The notes under the pieces were generated by a model. That model was not told where the DNA came from and made no database searches. It saw only the letters and a program-made list of their open reading frames with translations. 64,000 bases of DNA from Burkholderiaceae bacterium 16 (GTDB lineage Bacteria; Pseudomonadota; Gammaproteobacteria; Burkholderiales; Burkholderiaceae): contig JYOD01000047.1 in assembly GCA_000955785.1 (NCBI GenBank), forward strand, positions 1-64,000. Reading direction: 5' to 3'. The position numbers were made by a program, and so were the translations under genes. Below are positions 38,502 through 45,489 of the stretch, in pieces. Within the stretch, counting starts at the first letter, position 1. Each line of letters opens with the position of its first letter.

Positions 38502-39755
38502 TCAGTTCGTCGCGGTAGTGTCAGACTGGCGCTGCGACAGGTTTTGCTCTTCGCTGCGCGGCGTATCGGCGGCGGCCTTCTGAGCGGGCGCCTGGGTGAT
38601 TTTCAGCGGCGTGTCGGCGACAACGCGAATGGCGCCGTCGACGACGATCCTCTCACCGGCTTTCAGGCCCGCGTTGATGAACCAGTCATCGCCGTTCCAC
38701 TCTCCGACTTCGACAACCCGTTGATGGCCTTTCGAATCTTTATCGACGGTCCAGACGAAATGGCTCTTGGAGCCCTGCAACACGGCACGTCGAGGCACGA
38801 GAATCGCATTTGGGCGCACCGCGCCGGCAACCCGTGCGCGCACGAACTGCCCTGGGCGCAGGGTGCCTTGCGGGTTGGCGAACGAGGCCCGCACGAGGAA
38901 GGTTCCGGTTTGCGTGTTGAATGCCGGATTGGTGAAGTTGATATGGCCGCGGCCCGGGAACAGGGTGCCATCGGCAAGCACGACCGTGACCTCGAAATCG
39001 TTGTTGGGGGGAAACCGCAACTGGCCTTTCGCGGCCTGGTCGCGGTAGGACAGCAACTCGTTCTCGGAAATGCTGAAGTTCACCCACATGGGGTCAAGCT
39101 GGTAGACGTAGGTTAGCAAGCCCGTCGCGGCCGCGGTCACGTAGCTGCCGTCCTGCTGCCTTGCGAAGCTCGACAAGCCCAGGAGCGGGGACTTGATCGT
39201 CGTGTAGCTCAGGTTGAGTTCCGCGGTCCGTACCTGGCCTTGTGCCGCGATCACGGCGGCCTCGGCCTCCTTCTCGTTGCCCGTCGCGTTGTCAAGGTCC
39301 TTCTGGCTGAGAGCGTTCTGGGCGGCTAGCGGAACCACGCGAGCCAGATTAGCCTTGGTCACGGTGAGCCTGGCCTGCTGCTGCGCAAGCTGGCCCTTTG
39401 CCGACTGGAGCGCCGCTTCGAATGGCTTGGCATCCATCAGGAAGAGCGTCTCCCCGGCATGCACCAGCGCGCCCTCGGTATAGACGCGTTTCTCCAGGAA
39501 GCCATCGACGCGTGCGCGAATCTCCACCTCGCGCGAGCTTTGCGTCTGGGCGGTGAACTCGAACTCGACCGGCGTATCACGCTGCGCGACAGTTGCGACC
39601 GTCACTTCGATTGTCGTGCGCGGCAACTCGTTCGCCGGCTTATGGCAGCCGGCAAGCAGCACTAAAGTCGCACCGGCAAACGCGGCCAGCAGGCAGGCAC
39701 GGTTGCGCGCGTGCCTGCAACCGACGTTTACGATCCGCGAAGGTGAGATCACCAT
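38502..39755 (-). CDS. RND efflux membrane fusion protein (periplasmic adaptor)
   Basis: About 417 residues. The lipobox LVLLAGC is followed by the HlyD-type architecture: lipoyl half (VEIRARVDGFLEKRVYTEGALVHAG), a helical hairpin (about 105-175), the second lipoyl half and a beta barrel (GRGHINFTNPAFNTQTGTF). It joins the RND transporter to the outer membrane factor. The ATG at 39753-39755 follows GGGAG; the upstream frame is not coding. It is the first gene of the operon mfp-rnd-omf-pqiA-pqiB-pqiC. None of the six palindromes lies upstream. Confidence 0.92.
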   Translation of the reverse strand: MVISPSRIVNVGCRHARNRACLLAAFAGATLVLLAGCHKPANELPRTTIEVTVATVAQRDTPVEFEFTAQTQSSREVEIRARVDGFLEKRVYTEGALVHAGETLFLMDAKPFEAALQSAKGQLAQQQARLTVTKANLARVVPLAAQNALSQKDLDNATGNEKEAEAAVIAAQGQVRTAELNLSYTTIKSPLLGLSSFARQQDGSYVTAAATGLLTYVYQLDPMWVNFSISENELLSYRDQAAKGQLRFPPNNDFEVTVVLADGTLFPGRGHINFTNPAFNTQTGTFLVRASFANPQGTLRPGQFVRARVAGAVRPNAILVPRRAVLQGSKSHFVWTVDKDSKGHQRVVEVGEWNGDDWFINAGLKAGERIVVDGAIRVVADTPLKITQAPAQKAAADTPRSEEQNLSQRQSDTTATN

Positions 39756-39820
39756 TTGAGTCTCCCATTGGGAACTCGGACTCCTGGAACACAACGCAAG
39801 CAAGCCAGATCCGCGGCCAG

Positions 39821-39970
39821 CTACGGCGGCATGCCGTAGCCAAACAACACAAGCGCGTCCTCCCGATTCAGCGTCAGCGCCATTGGGCTGAGGATCTTGT
39901 CGAGCGCGATAGTCGCCGCGTAACTGCGCCATGCGGTCGCAAACGCGGTTCGCCTTGGTTTCGTCGTCAT
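39821..39970 (-). CDS. small open reading frame (49 residues), hypothetical
   Basis: An ATG at 39968-39970 with GGGGAT about 7 nt upstream opens a frame ending at TAG 39821-39823. The product is basic at the start (MTTKPRRTAF) and then has an amphipathic segment (ALDKILSPMALTLNRED). It lies in the 246 bp between the membrane fusion protein gene and the second glycine-zipper gene, same strand. It may be a real small protein or leader; evidence is limited to frame and ribosome site. Confidence 0.35.
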   Translation of the reverse strand: MTTKPRRTAFATAWRSYAATIALDKILSPMALTLNREDALVLFGYGMPP

Positions 39971-40001
39971 CTGTGGATCCCCAACTCTCCGGCCCTGCCC
40001 T

Positions 40002-40033
40002 CTACTGCACTACTGCACTACTGCTCTACTGCA
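40002..40033. repeat. octanucleotide tandem repeat (CTACTGCA)x4
   Basis: Four consecutive copies of CTACTGCA, the third with one change (CTACTGCT), run from the intergenic space into the 3' end of the glycine-zipper gene. The stop codon (TAG on the minus strand) lies inside the last copy. Such repeats can change in number by slippage; here gain or loss would mainly alter the DNA after the stop. Confidence 0.7.
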
Positions 40034-40499
40034 CTGTGTATCCCCGGCCCGTCATGCATGCCGCCACCGCCCGGTTGAATGTCGCCATCTGCTGAGAAGC
40101 CTGCTGCTGGCCCGCTTGCTGCTGTTCGGCCGCGGCTTGGTTGCTGCGGCGCTGGCGCGTGCCGCCGACCACGGTCCCCGTGACCGCGCCAGCCGCCGCA
40201 CCCTTGCCGGCATCGCCCGCGATCGCACCCACCGCTGCGCCTACCGCCGCGCCGCCTGCTGCCCCCCTGACCCGGCCGCCTTGTTGCTGCGGGGCGCTCG
40301 GCTGACCGGATTGCTGCGCAATGGCCACCGGATCCACCCCCGTATTCTGCTTCGCCCACTGCTGGCATTCGGCCGTATCCGAGTTTTGCTTTTGCGGACT
40401 CTGCCCTTTTGCCGGATAGATAATGGGCTGCTGCGCGGCAGCACCGAATGCCAGCATCCACGCGATCAGGCTGGTTGAGACTCGCTGCATTCGTAGCAT
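40026..40499 (-). CDS. exported YMGG/glycine-zipper protein (copy 2)
   Basis: 157 residues, paralogous to the protein at 27913-28392. A signal peptide (LIAWMLAFGAAA) is followed by the shared QQPIIYPAKGQSP and ECQQWAKQNTGVDP. A Gly/Ala zipper (about 80-112, GGAAVGAAVGAIAGDAGKG), a Gln/Ala-rich helix and the same terminal NRAVAACMTGRGYTV follow. The ATG at 40497-40499 is preceded by GGGGAG. It has no palindrome site upstream, so control of the two copies may differ. The 3' end contains an octamer repeat. Confidence 0.82.
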   Translation of the reverse strand: MLRMQRVSTSLIAWMLAFGAAAQQPIIYPAKGQSPQKQNSDTAECQQWAKQNTGVDPVAIAQQSGQPSAPQQQGGRVRGAAGGAAVGAAVGAIAGDAGKGAAAGAVTGTVVGGTRQRRSNQAAAEQQQAGQQQASQQMATFNRAVAACMTGRGYTVQ

Positions 40500-40640
40500 G
40501 GCGTGGAACTCCCCAATACTTCCTGACCAAACGGCGCACTCGTCTGTCGCCCGCGCGCAGCTAACGCGCGCCGCACTGAACAGACACGACGCGCGCTTGC
40601 TGAGCGAGGAGCCCCGACTGAACGGGCGTCATGATCCGTT

Positions 40641-41201
40641 TCAGCGACTGAGCTTTGTGATCTTCTGACCTTGCAAACCGAGGCCGGCCATCAACCCCTG
40701 CTGCCCATAGATGAAGGCGTAGACGTCCGATGTCAGGTTTTCGCTGGTCATGGATTTTGCAACGCCCTCATCCACCACAACAACGCTCGGCCCAACACCG
40801 ACCGACATCCCGTTGCTATCGTTGAGATCGGTCAAAGCCTTGTCGTTCATGAAGAACATTGCCAGTGAGAATGTCTGGGCGCCTGCCTGCAGGCCATACG
40901 AGACCGCCGTGGCGTTGTAGTAGCCCAGCACCCTGCCATCCGGGGCAAACATCACGCCGTTGCCGCCTTGCGCGCCCACCAGGAAGCCCGCCTTCATGAT
41001 GTCGGGGAACACGAGAACCCCCTTCGCCGCGGTCAGGAGGTTCTTGGTCCTGGGATTCGTATCATTCAGCTTTGTCAGGGCCGCACGCGCAGCCGCTTCC
41101 AGCTGCGGGTCATTGCCCACGGTTGACGTCTGCTGGGTCGAACAGGCTACCGCGACCAGCAAGACCGGAATCGCGAGAATGAGCCGAAAGTACTTGATCA
41201 T
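40641..41201 (-). CDS. SYLF (Ysc84)-domain lipoprotein
   Basis: About 186 residues. The lipoprotein signal VLLVAVAC is followed by a mature part made of the SYLF/lipid-binding domain: LTAAKGVLVFPDIMKAGFLV, GGNGVMFAPDGRVLGYYN and GVGPSVVVVDEGVA. In eukaryotes the domain binds phosphoinositides; bacterial members are exported and of unknown role. The ATG at 41199-41201 follows GGAG. Site e lies 107 bp upstream, with the polarity expected for this gene. Confidence 0.85.
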   Translation of the reverse strand: MIKYFRLILAIPVLLVAVACSTQQTSTVGNDPQLEAAARAALTKLNDTNPRTKNLLTAAKGVLVFPDIMKAGFLVGAQGGNGVMFAPDGRVLGYYNATAVSYGLQAGAQTFSLAMFFMNDKALTDLNDSNGMSVGVGPSVVVVDEGVAKSMTSENLTSDVYAFIYGQQGLMAGLGLQGQKITKLSR

Positions 41202-41308
41202 GATGCGTGCTCCATTCAGAAAATGACAACATGGCGTAAAGCGCATTCCCACCTAAGATTATTTCCGGGTCACATCCATAGTGATATCCGGGTCCCGCTA
41301 AAGCAATT

Positions 41309-41320
41309 GGACCTTGGTCC
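41309..41320 (-). promoter_or_regulatory. regulatory palindrome site e (GGACCTTGGTCC)
   Basis: 107 bp before the SYLF gene. Read towards the gene it is GGACCAAGGTCC followed by AATTGC, with an A/T-rich element (TATCACTATGG) 22 nt further on. The full symmetry extends to ATTGGACC/GGTCCAAT, making this the longest perfect arm pair of the six. Confidence 0.75.
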
Positions 41321-41360
41321 AATAGCCGCTCGCCGGGCGCTCGAAGCCGGTTCGCGTTCC

Positions 41361-41747
41361 TCACCCCTCGGAAGTCGGATCGATGGCCGTGCGCACGGCC
41401 TTGATAAGGATTTCATCGTTAAACGGCTTGCGCAGATAGGCTGCCGCTCCAGCCGCCAATGCCTGCTCGCGGACACCGGCTTCGTCATGTGCCGTGATGA
41501 AGATCACCGGGATGCCGCTGCCCGTGAGCCGCCGCTGGACCTCAAGCCCGTTCAGGCCGGGCATCTGCACATCGAGCACGACGCAGCCTGGGCGATATGA
41601 CGGAATGGAATCGAACATATCCAGGAACTCGTCCCCGGCTTTGAACGTTTCCGATGACAGCCCGATGGAGCGCAAAAGCCGCTTGATGGCACGACGCACC
41701 GATTCGTCGTCATCAACCACTGCGACGAACGGTTTGACTTTGCTCAT
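41361..41747 (-). CDS. single-domain response regulator (receiver only)
   Basis: About 128 residues, consisting only of a FixJ-type receiver: acidic pocket DDDE (12-15), phospho-acceptor D59 in CVVLDVQMPGLNG, ITAHDE and the lysine of YLRKPF. It ends where FixJ proteins continue to the helix-turn-helix, so it has no output domain. It resembles the receiver of the regulator at 23751-24425 and could act as a phosphate sink or compete for the same kinase. The ATG at 41745-41747 follows GGGGAA. Site f is 86 bp upstream. Confidence 0.88.
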   Translation of the reverse strand: MSKVKPFVAVVDDDESVRRAIKRLLRSIGLSSETFKAGDEFLDMFDSIPSYRPGCVVLDVQMPGLNGLEVQRRLTGSGIPVIFITAHDEAGVREQALAAGAAAYLRKPFNDEILIKAVRTAIDPTSEG

Positions 41748-41833
41748 GGCGAAATTCCCCATACAGGCACCGCAGGGCCCCACCTGATTCGACGCTCGAT
41801 TAAGACTATGACAGTTGGAAGACCGCAGATATT

Positions 41834-41845
41834 GGACTTTGGTCC
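41834..41845 (-). promoter_or_regulatory. regulatory palindrome site f (GGACTTTGGTCC)
   Basis: A variant of the shared palindrome with one changed base (GGACT for GGACC) but with the outer TTGG/CCAA arms intact. It lies 86 bp before the lone receiver gene. Read towards the gene it is followed by AATATC, and CATAGT begins about 23 nt downstream. Confidence 0.65.
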
Positions 41846-41990
41846 AACTACGCGCGAGGATGCGGGCGCCTTCCCGGCGCCGCCAGCACGGCGGCGTGCG
41901 GCGGTCTGACGAGGCGGTGGCGGGATGCCGGCATGACAGGGGGCCATGCCGGCATCGGCTGCCGGGCCTGTCGCGCCGGAAGCAACGCGC

Positions 41991-42656
41991 TCAGCGCGGC
42001 GCGTCCAGCAAGCTCGCCACCTTCGACGCGTGCACCTGCTCCGCGATCTCGCGCGCGGTCAGTCCGCGATTGTCGCGCAGATCCTGCCTGGCGCCTTTGG
42101 CGAGCAGCAGGCGCACCGTATCGGCGCGGTCGTAGCCGGCTGCCCACATCAGCGCGGTGAGCCCATTGCCGTAGGTGGCGTTGACGTCCACGCCAGCCTC
42201 CAGCAACTGCCGCACCACCCCTGCGTGGCCCTCGCCTGCCGCATAGACCATGGCGCTCTTGTTGACGCGATCCGTGGCTGTCAGATCAGGATGGCGCACC
42301 AGCAGCATCGCCACGATCTCCTCATGGCCGCCAAAGGCCGCGGCCATCAGCGGCGTGACGCCTTGCACATTGGCCTGGCTAACATTGGCGCCGTGATCGA
42401 CCAGCGTGCGCGCCATCTCGGTCAGGCCACGCTTGCTGGCGGTGAGCAATGGGGTATCGCCAATGCGGTTGCGCGCGTCCACCGCCGCGCCTTGTTGCAG
42501 CGTGGCACGCACGCCCGCGGCGTCGCCCGCCCTGGCGGCCGCGAGCAAGCGGGCATTGAGGCCGATGTCGTCGTCTGCCCTTGCCGGCAGCCACAACATG
42601 CCCATGCCGCAGAGCAGCGCGGCGATCCCCGCGCGCCATCCTGTGCGTCCGTCCAT
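41991..42656 (-). CDS. exported ankyrin-repeat protein
   Basis: About 221 residues. A signal peptide (IAALLCGMGMLWLPARA) is followed by about five ankyrin repeats, for example GDTPLLTASKRGLTEMARTL, GVTPLMAAAFGGHEEIVAML and GLTALMWAAGYDRADTVRLL. Such small periplasmic ankyrin proteins serve as protein-binding scaffolds, often beside catalase or redox enzymes. The ATG at 42654-42656 follows GGGGAG. It is divergent from the PQQ-dependent dehydrogenase across 302 bp; a functional link is possible but not shown. Confidence 0.88.
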   Translation of the reverse strand: MDGRTGWRAGIAALLCGMGMLWLPARADDDIGLNARLLAAARAGDAAGVRATLQQGAAVDARNRIGDTPLLTASKRGLTEMARTLVDHGANVSQANVQGVTPLMAAAFGGHEEIVAMLLVRHPDLTATDRVNKSAMVYAAGEGHAGVVRQLLEAGVDVNATYGNGLTALMWAAGYDRADTVRLLLAKGARQDLRDNRGLTAREIAEQVHASKVASLLDAPR

Positions 42657-42837
42657 GTCCGTCTCCCCCACACCGCGTATGTTGCCAGCCCCTTCGCGAT
42701 ACCTTTGCCGGCTAAGTGTGGTGCGTAAGACGCGCAAATTCAAGGAACGTCCGAGCGTGTGCTGCGGCGCGGCATGGGTTGATTTTGCGGCGTGGCGGCG
42801 TGCCAGCGGAAGTTATGCAAGCGATGGCGATACAAGG

Positions 42838-42865
42838 TTGTTTTACCTGCACCCTCTCCTATACT
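42838..42865 (+). promoter_or_regulatory. candidate promoter for the PQQ dehydrogenase gene
   Basis: TTGTTT (42838-42843) and TATACT (42860-42865) are 16 bp apart and about 95 bp before the gene start. The rest of the 302-bp divergent space shows no further element. Confidence 0.4.
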
Positions 42866-42958
42866 GCACTTGACCCCGGGCCGCTTCGGTGCGCCACGCG
42901 CACATGCTTTCGCCCTGGGAAAGCCGGGGCACAAAAGAATTCAAGAAAGGAGCTCCCC

Positions 42959-44707
42959 ATGCTCTCAGCACGCAGCCACTCCCGGTTGACCCTCCCCCTG
43001 CTACTCCTGGCCCTCGCCGCCTGCGCCGCGTCCGTTGCGACCGTCGCCTTCGGCGCGGACGAAATCCAGGGTGCTGCCACGACGACCGGCGCCGCCATGA
43101 CCAGGCCCCTGCCATCGGTTACGCAGGCGCAACTCGACGACGCCGGCGGCAACGCGAACGACTGGCTGCACTCGAACGGCTCCTACCAGCAAACCCGTTA
43201 TTACCCAGGCAGCCAGATCAACACCAAGAATGTCGCCAGGCTCAAGCCAGCCTTCCAGTTCCAGACCGCCGTGCTCGAGTCCATGGAGACAGCGCCGATC
43301 GTGGTCAACGGCGTGATGTTCCTGACCACCTCCTACGACCACGTCTATGCGATCGATGCCGTGACCGGCAAGGAGTTCTGGCACTACAAGCACAAGATGG
43401 GTCCGGTCACGACCTTCTGCTGCGGCCCGAACAATCGCGGCGTGGCTGTCAGCGGCGACCGTCTCTATATGGGCACGCTCGACGCCAAGCTGGTCGCGCT
43501 CGACGCCAGGACTGGCAAGTTGCTGTGGGAAACCCAGATCGCCGATCCCGAGCGGGGCTATTCGGAAACCATGGCGCCGGTCGTGGTGGACGACAAGATC
43601 CTGATCGGCACCAACGGCGGGGAGTACGGCATCCGTGGTTTCCTCAAGGCTTACAGCGTCACCGACGGCAAGCTGCTGTGGACCTTTTACACCATCCCCG
43701 AGAAAGGGCATGAAGGCGTCTGGGCCACCATGGACGCGACGGGCCGCGACATGAAGCGCGATATCGCGGCGGAGAAGAAGCAACTGGCCGACAAGGGCGG
43801 CGACTTCTACAAGTCCCTTGGTGGCGGCGTCTGGATGCCGCCGGCGATCGACCGCAAGAACAAGATGGCGATCTTCGTGGTGGGCAACCCATCGCCCGAC
43901 CTGTATGGCGCCATCCGCCCCGGAGACAACCTCTATACCGACTCGATGGTGGCAGTCGACCTGGATACCGGCGCCTACAAATGGCACTCCCAATATGTCG
44001 CCCATGACGTGTGGGACCTTGACGCAGCCAGCCCGCCGATCCTGGTCAACGTGCGCGACAAGAGCGGCCAGATGATTCCCGGCGTGATCCACGGCGGCAA
44101 GACCGGCCACATCTATGTGCATGACCGCCGCGATGGCCATCTGATCCGCTTCTCCCAGGCCATGATCCCGCAGGAGAACATGTGGACGCTGCCCACCGCC
44201 TCCGGCGCGCGCATGCTGCCGGGCGCCAACGGTGGCGTGGAATGGTCGCCGATGGCGTTCGACCCGAAGACGCGGCTGGCCTATGCCGCCAACCTGCACC
44301 AGCCCATGACTTACCAGGTGGAAGCGACGCCCTACCCCGGTGGCAAGCTATGGCTGGGCGGCGCGTTCAAGACCATCCCGTCCGAGGCGCAATGGGGCAA
44401 GCTCTCCGCGGTCAATATCGACACCGGCAAGGTTGCCTGGGACTTTAAGACCGAGCAACCGCTGATCGGCGGCGTACTGGCCACCGCCGGCGGGCTGGTG
44501 TTCAACGGGGAAGGCAACGGCCTGTTCAGGGCCTTCGACGCGAGCACGGGCAAGAAGCTGTGGGAGTACCAATGCGGCGCCGGGGTCAACGCACCCGCGG
44601 TTTCCTACATGGTGGGCGGCAAGCAGTACATCGCGGTAGCGGCAGGCGGCAACACGCAACTGGACTTCAAGCGCGGCAACACCGTGCTGGTGTTCGCGGT
44701 GCAATAG
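42959..44707 (+). CDS. PQQ-dependent dehydrogenase, alcohol/methanol dehydrogenase family
   Basis: About 582 residues, periplasmic eight-bladed quinoprotein. A signal peptide ([18 protein letters not shown]) is followed by repeats such as [29 protein letters not shown] and [12 protein letters not shown]. Vicinal cysteines C154-C155 in [11 protein letters not shown] match the disulfide ring over PQQ. The presumed catalytic aspartate is D353 in [12 protein letters not shown], with a second aspartate two residues later. The substrate (alcohol, aldehyde or sugar) is not clear. The ATG at 42959 follows AAGGAG. It is 2 bp upstream of a diheme cytochrome, its likely electron acceptor. No pqq synthesis genes lie in the window. 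Confidence 0.9.
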   Translation: MLSARSHSRLTLPLLLLALAACAASVATVAFGADEIQGAATTTGAAMTRPLPSVTQAQLDDAGGNANDWLHSNGSYQQTRYYPGSQINTKNVARLKPAFQFQTAVLESMETAPIVVNGVMFLTTSYDHVYAIDAVTGKEFWHYKHKMGPVTTFCCGPNNRGVAVSGDRLYMGTLDAKLVALDARTGKLLWETQIADPERGYSETMAPVVVDDKILIGTNGGEYGIRGFLKAYSVTDGKLLWTFYTIPEKGHEGVWATMDATGRDMKRDIAAEKKQLADKGGDFYKSLGGGVWMPPAIDRKNKMAIFVVGNPSPDLYGAIRPGDNLYTDSMVAVDLDTGAYKWHSQYVAHDVWDLDAASPPILVNVRDKSGQMIPGVIHGGKTGHIYVHDRRDGHLIRFSQAMIPQENMWTLPTASGARMLPGANGGVEWSPMAFDPKTRLAYAANLHQPMTYQVEATPYPGGKLWLGGAFKTIPSEAQWGKLSAVNIDTGKVAWDFKTEQPLIGGVLATAGGLVFNGEGNGLFRAFDASTGKKLWEYQCGAGVNAPAVSYMVGGKQYIAVAAGGNTQLDFKRGNTVLVFAVQ

Positions 44708-44709
44708 GC

Positions 44710-45321
44710 ATGCGCATCCCCCTCGGACGGCCCCGGCATTTTGCGCTGCCGGGGCCGGCGCTTGTACTGTGCGTGTTGCTGGCATGCGCGGCCGGCATCG
44801 CGCGCGCCGACCCCGAGGCCGGCAAGCGCAAGGCGGAAACCTGCGTGGCGTGCCACGGGCCGATGGGCAACTCCGGCAATCCGGTCTATCCGGTGCTTGC
44901 CGGCCAGACCGCGCGCTACATCTACGTGCAGCTAAAGGACTTCAAGGAAGGCCGCCGCGGCCACCCGCCGTTGACGCCGATGGCGGCGCCGCTATCGCGC
45001 GAGGATATGCTGGACCTGGCGGATTATTTCGCGGCGCAGAAACCCATTCCTTCCCAGTTCAAGGCAGACGGGCAAAAAGTGGAAGCCGGCAGGAAGAAGT
45101 CCGAAGAGGTGCTCTGCACCATGTGCCATCTCGGCAGCTTCAGCGGGCAGAATGAAATTCCCCGCGTGGCCGGACAGCAGTACGCCTATATCGTCAAGCA
45201 ACTGGAAGACTTCCGCTCGCGCAAGCGCACCAATGACGCCGGCAACATGACCAGCGTGGCGCGTGGCTTGTCAGACGCGGATATCCAGAACCTCGCCAAC
45301 TACATAGCGAACCTGCAATAG
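44710..45321 (+). CDS. diheme cytochrome c (c4-like), partner of the PQQ dehydrogenase
   Basis: About 203 residues. A signal peptide (LVLCVLLACAAGIARA) is followed by two class I cytochrome domains with CVACH (45-49) and CTMCH (136-140). Candidate axial methionines are in PLTPMAAPL and DAGNMTSVA. It starts two bases after the dehydrogenase stop without a strong ribosome site, so its translation probably depends on the upstream gene. The likely role is taking electrons from the quinoprotein to the terminal oxidase. Confidence 0.9.
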   Translation: MRIPLGRPRHFALPGPALVLCVLLACAAGIARADPEAGKRKAETCVACHGPMGNSGNPVYPVLAGQTARYIYVQLKDFKEGRRGHPPLTPMAAPLSREDMLDLADYFAAQKPIPSQFKADGQKVEAGRKKSEEVLCTMCHLGSFSGQNEIPRVAGQQYAYIVKQLEDFRSRKRTNDAGNMTSVARGLSDADIQNLANYIANLQ

Positions 45322-45350
45322 GCCCCTGGCCCCTGGCCCGCCGCCGTGCG

Positions 45351-45376
45351 AAAAAAAACGGGGCATGCGCCCCGTT
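45351..45376 (-). terminator. rho-independent terminator, minus direction
   Basis: The perfect stem AACGGGGC/GCCCCGTT with a 4-nt loop is followed, on the minus strand, by eight T residues. It lies 114 bp after the puuD stop and would end the uraH-puuD transcript; the + strand side has no T-run. Confidence 0.75.
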
Positions 45377-45489
45377 CAAACCCTCGCCAGTCCGGACCTC
45401 CGGCCGCAAGCTGCACGGCCACCGGACCGTCGATCACCGATGCTCGGTCAGGGGGGATCCGCGAGGATCCCCGTCAATCAGTTGGCGGA

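Noticed and set aside
42959..44707. Calling the quinoprotein lanthanide-dependent from the D-x-D motif
   Set aside because: The same spacing occurs in PQQ glucose dehydrogenase-type sequences, so the motif alone does not decide the metal.
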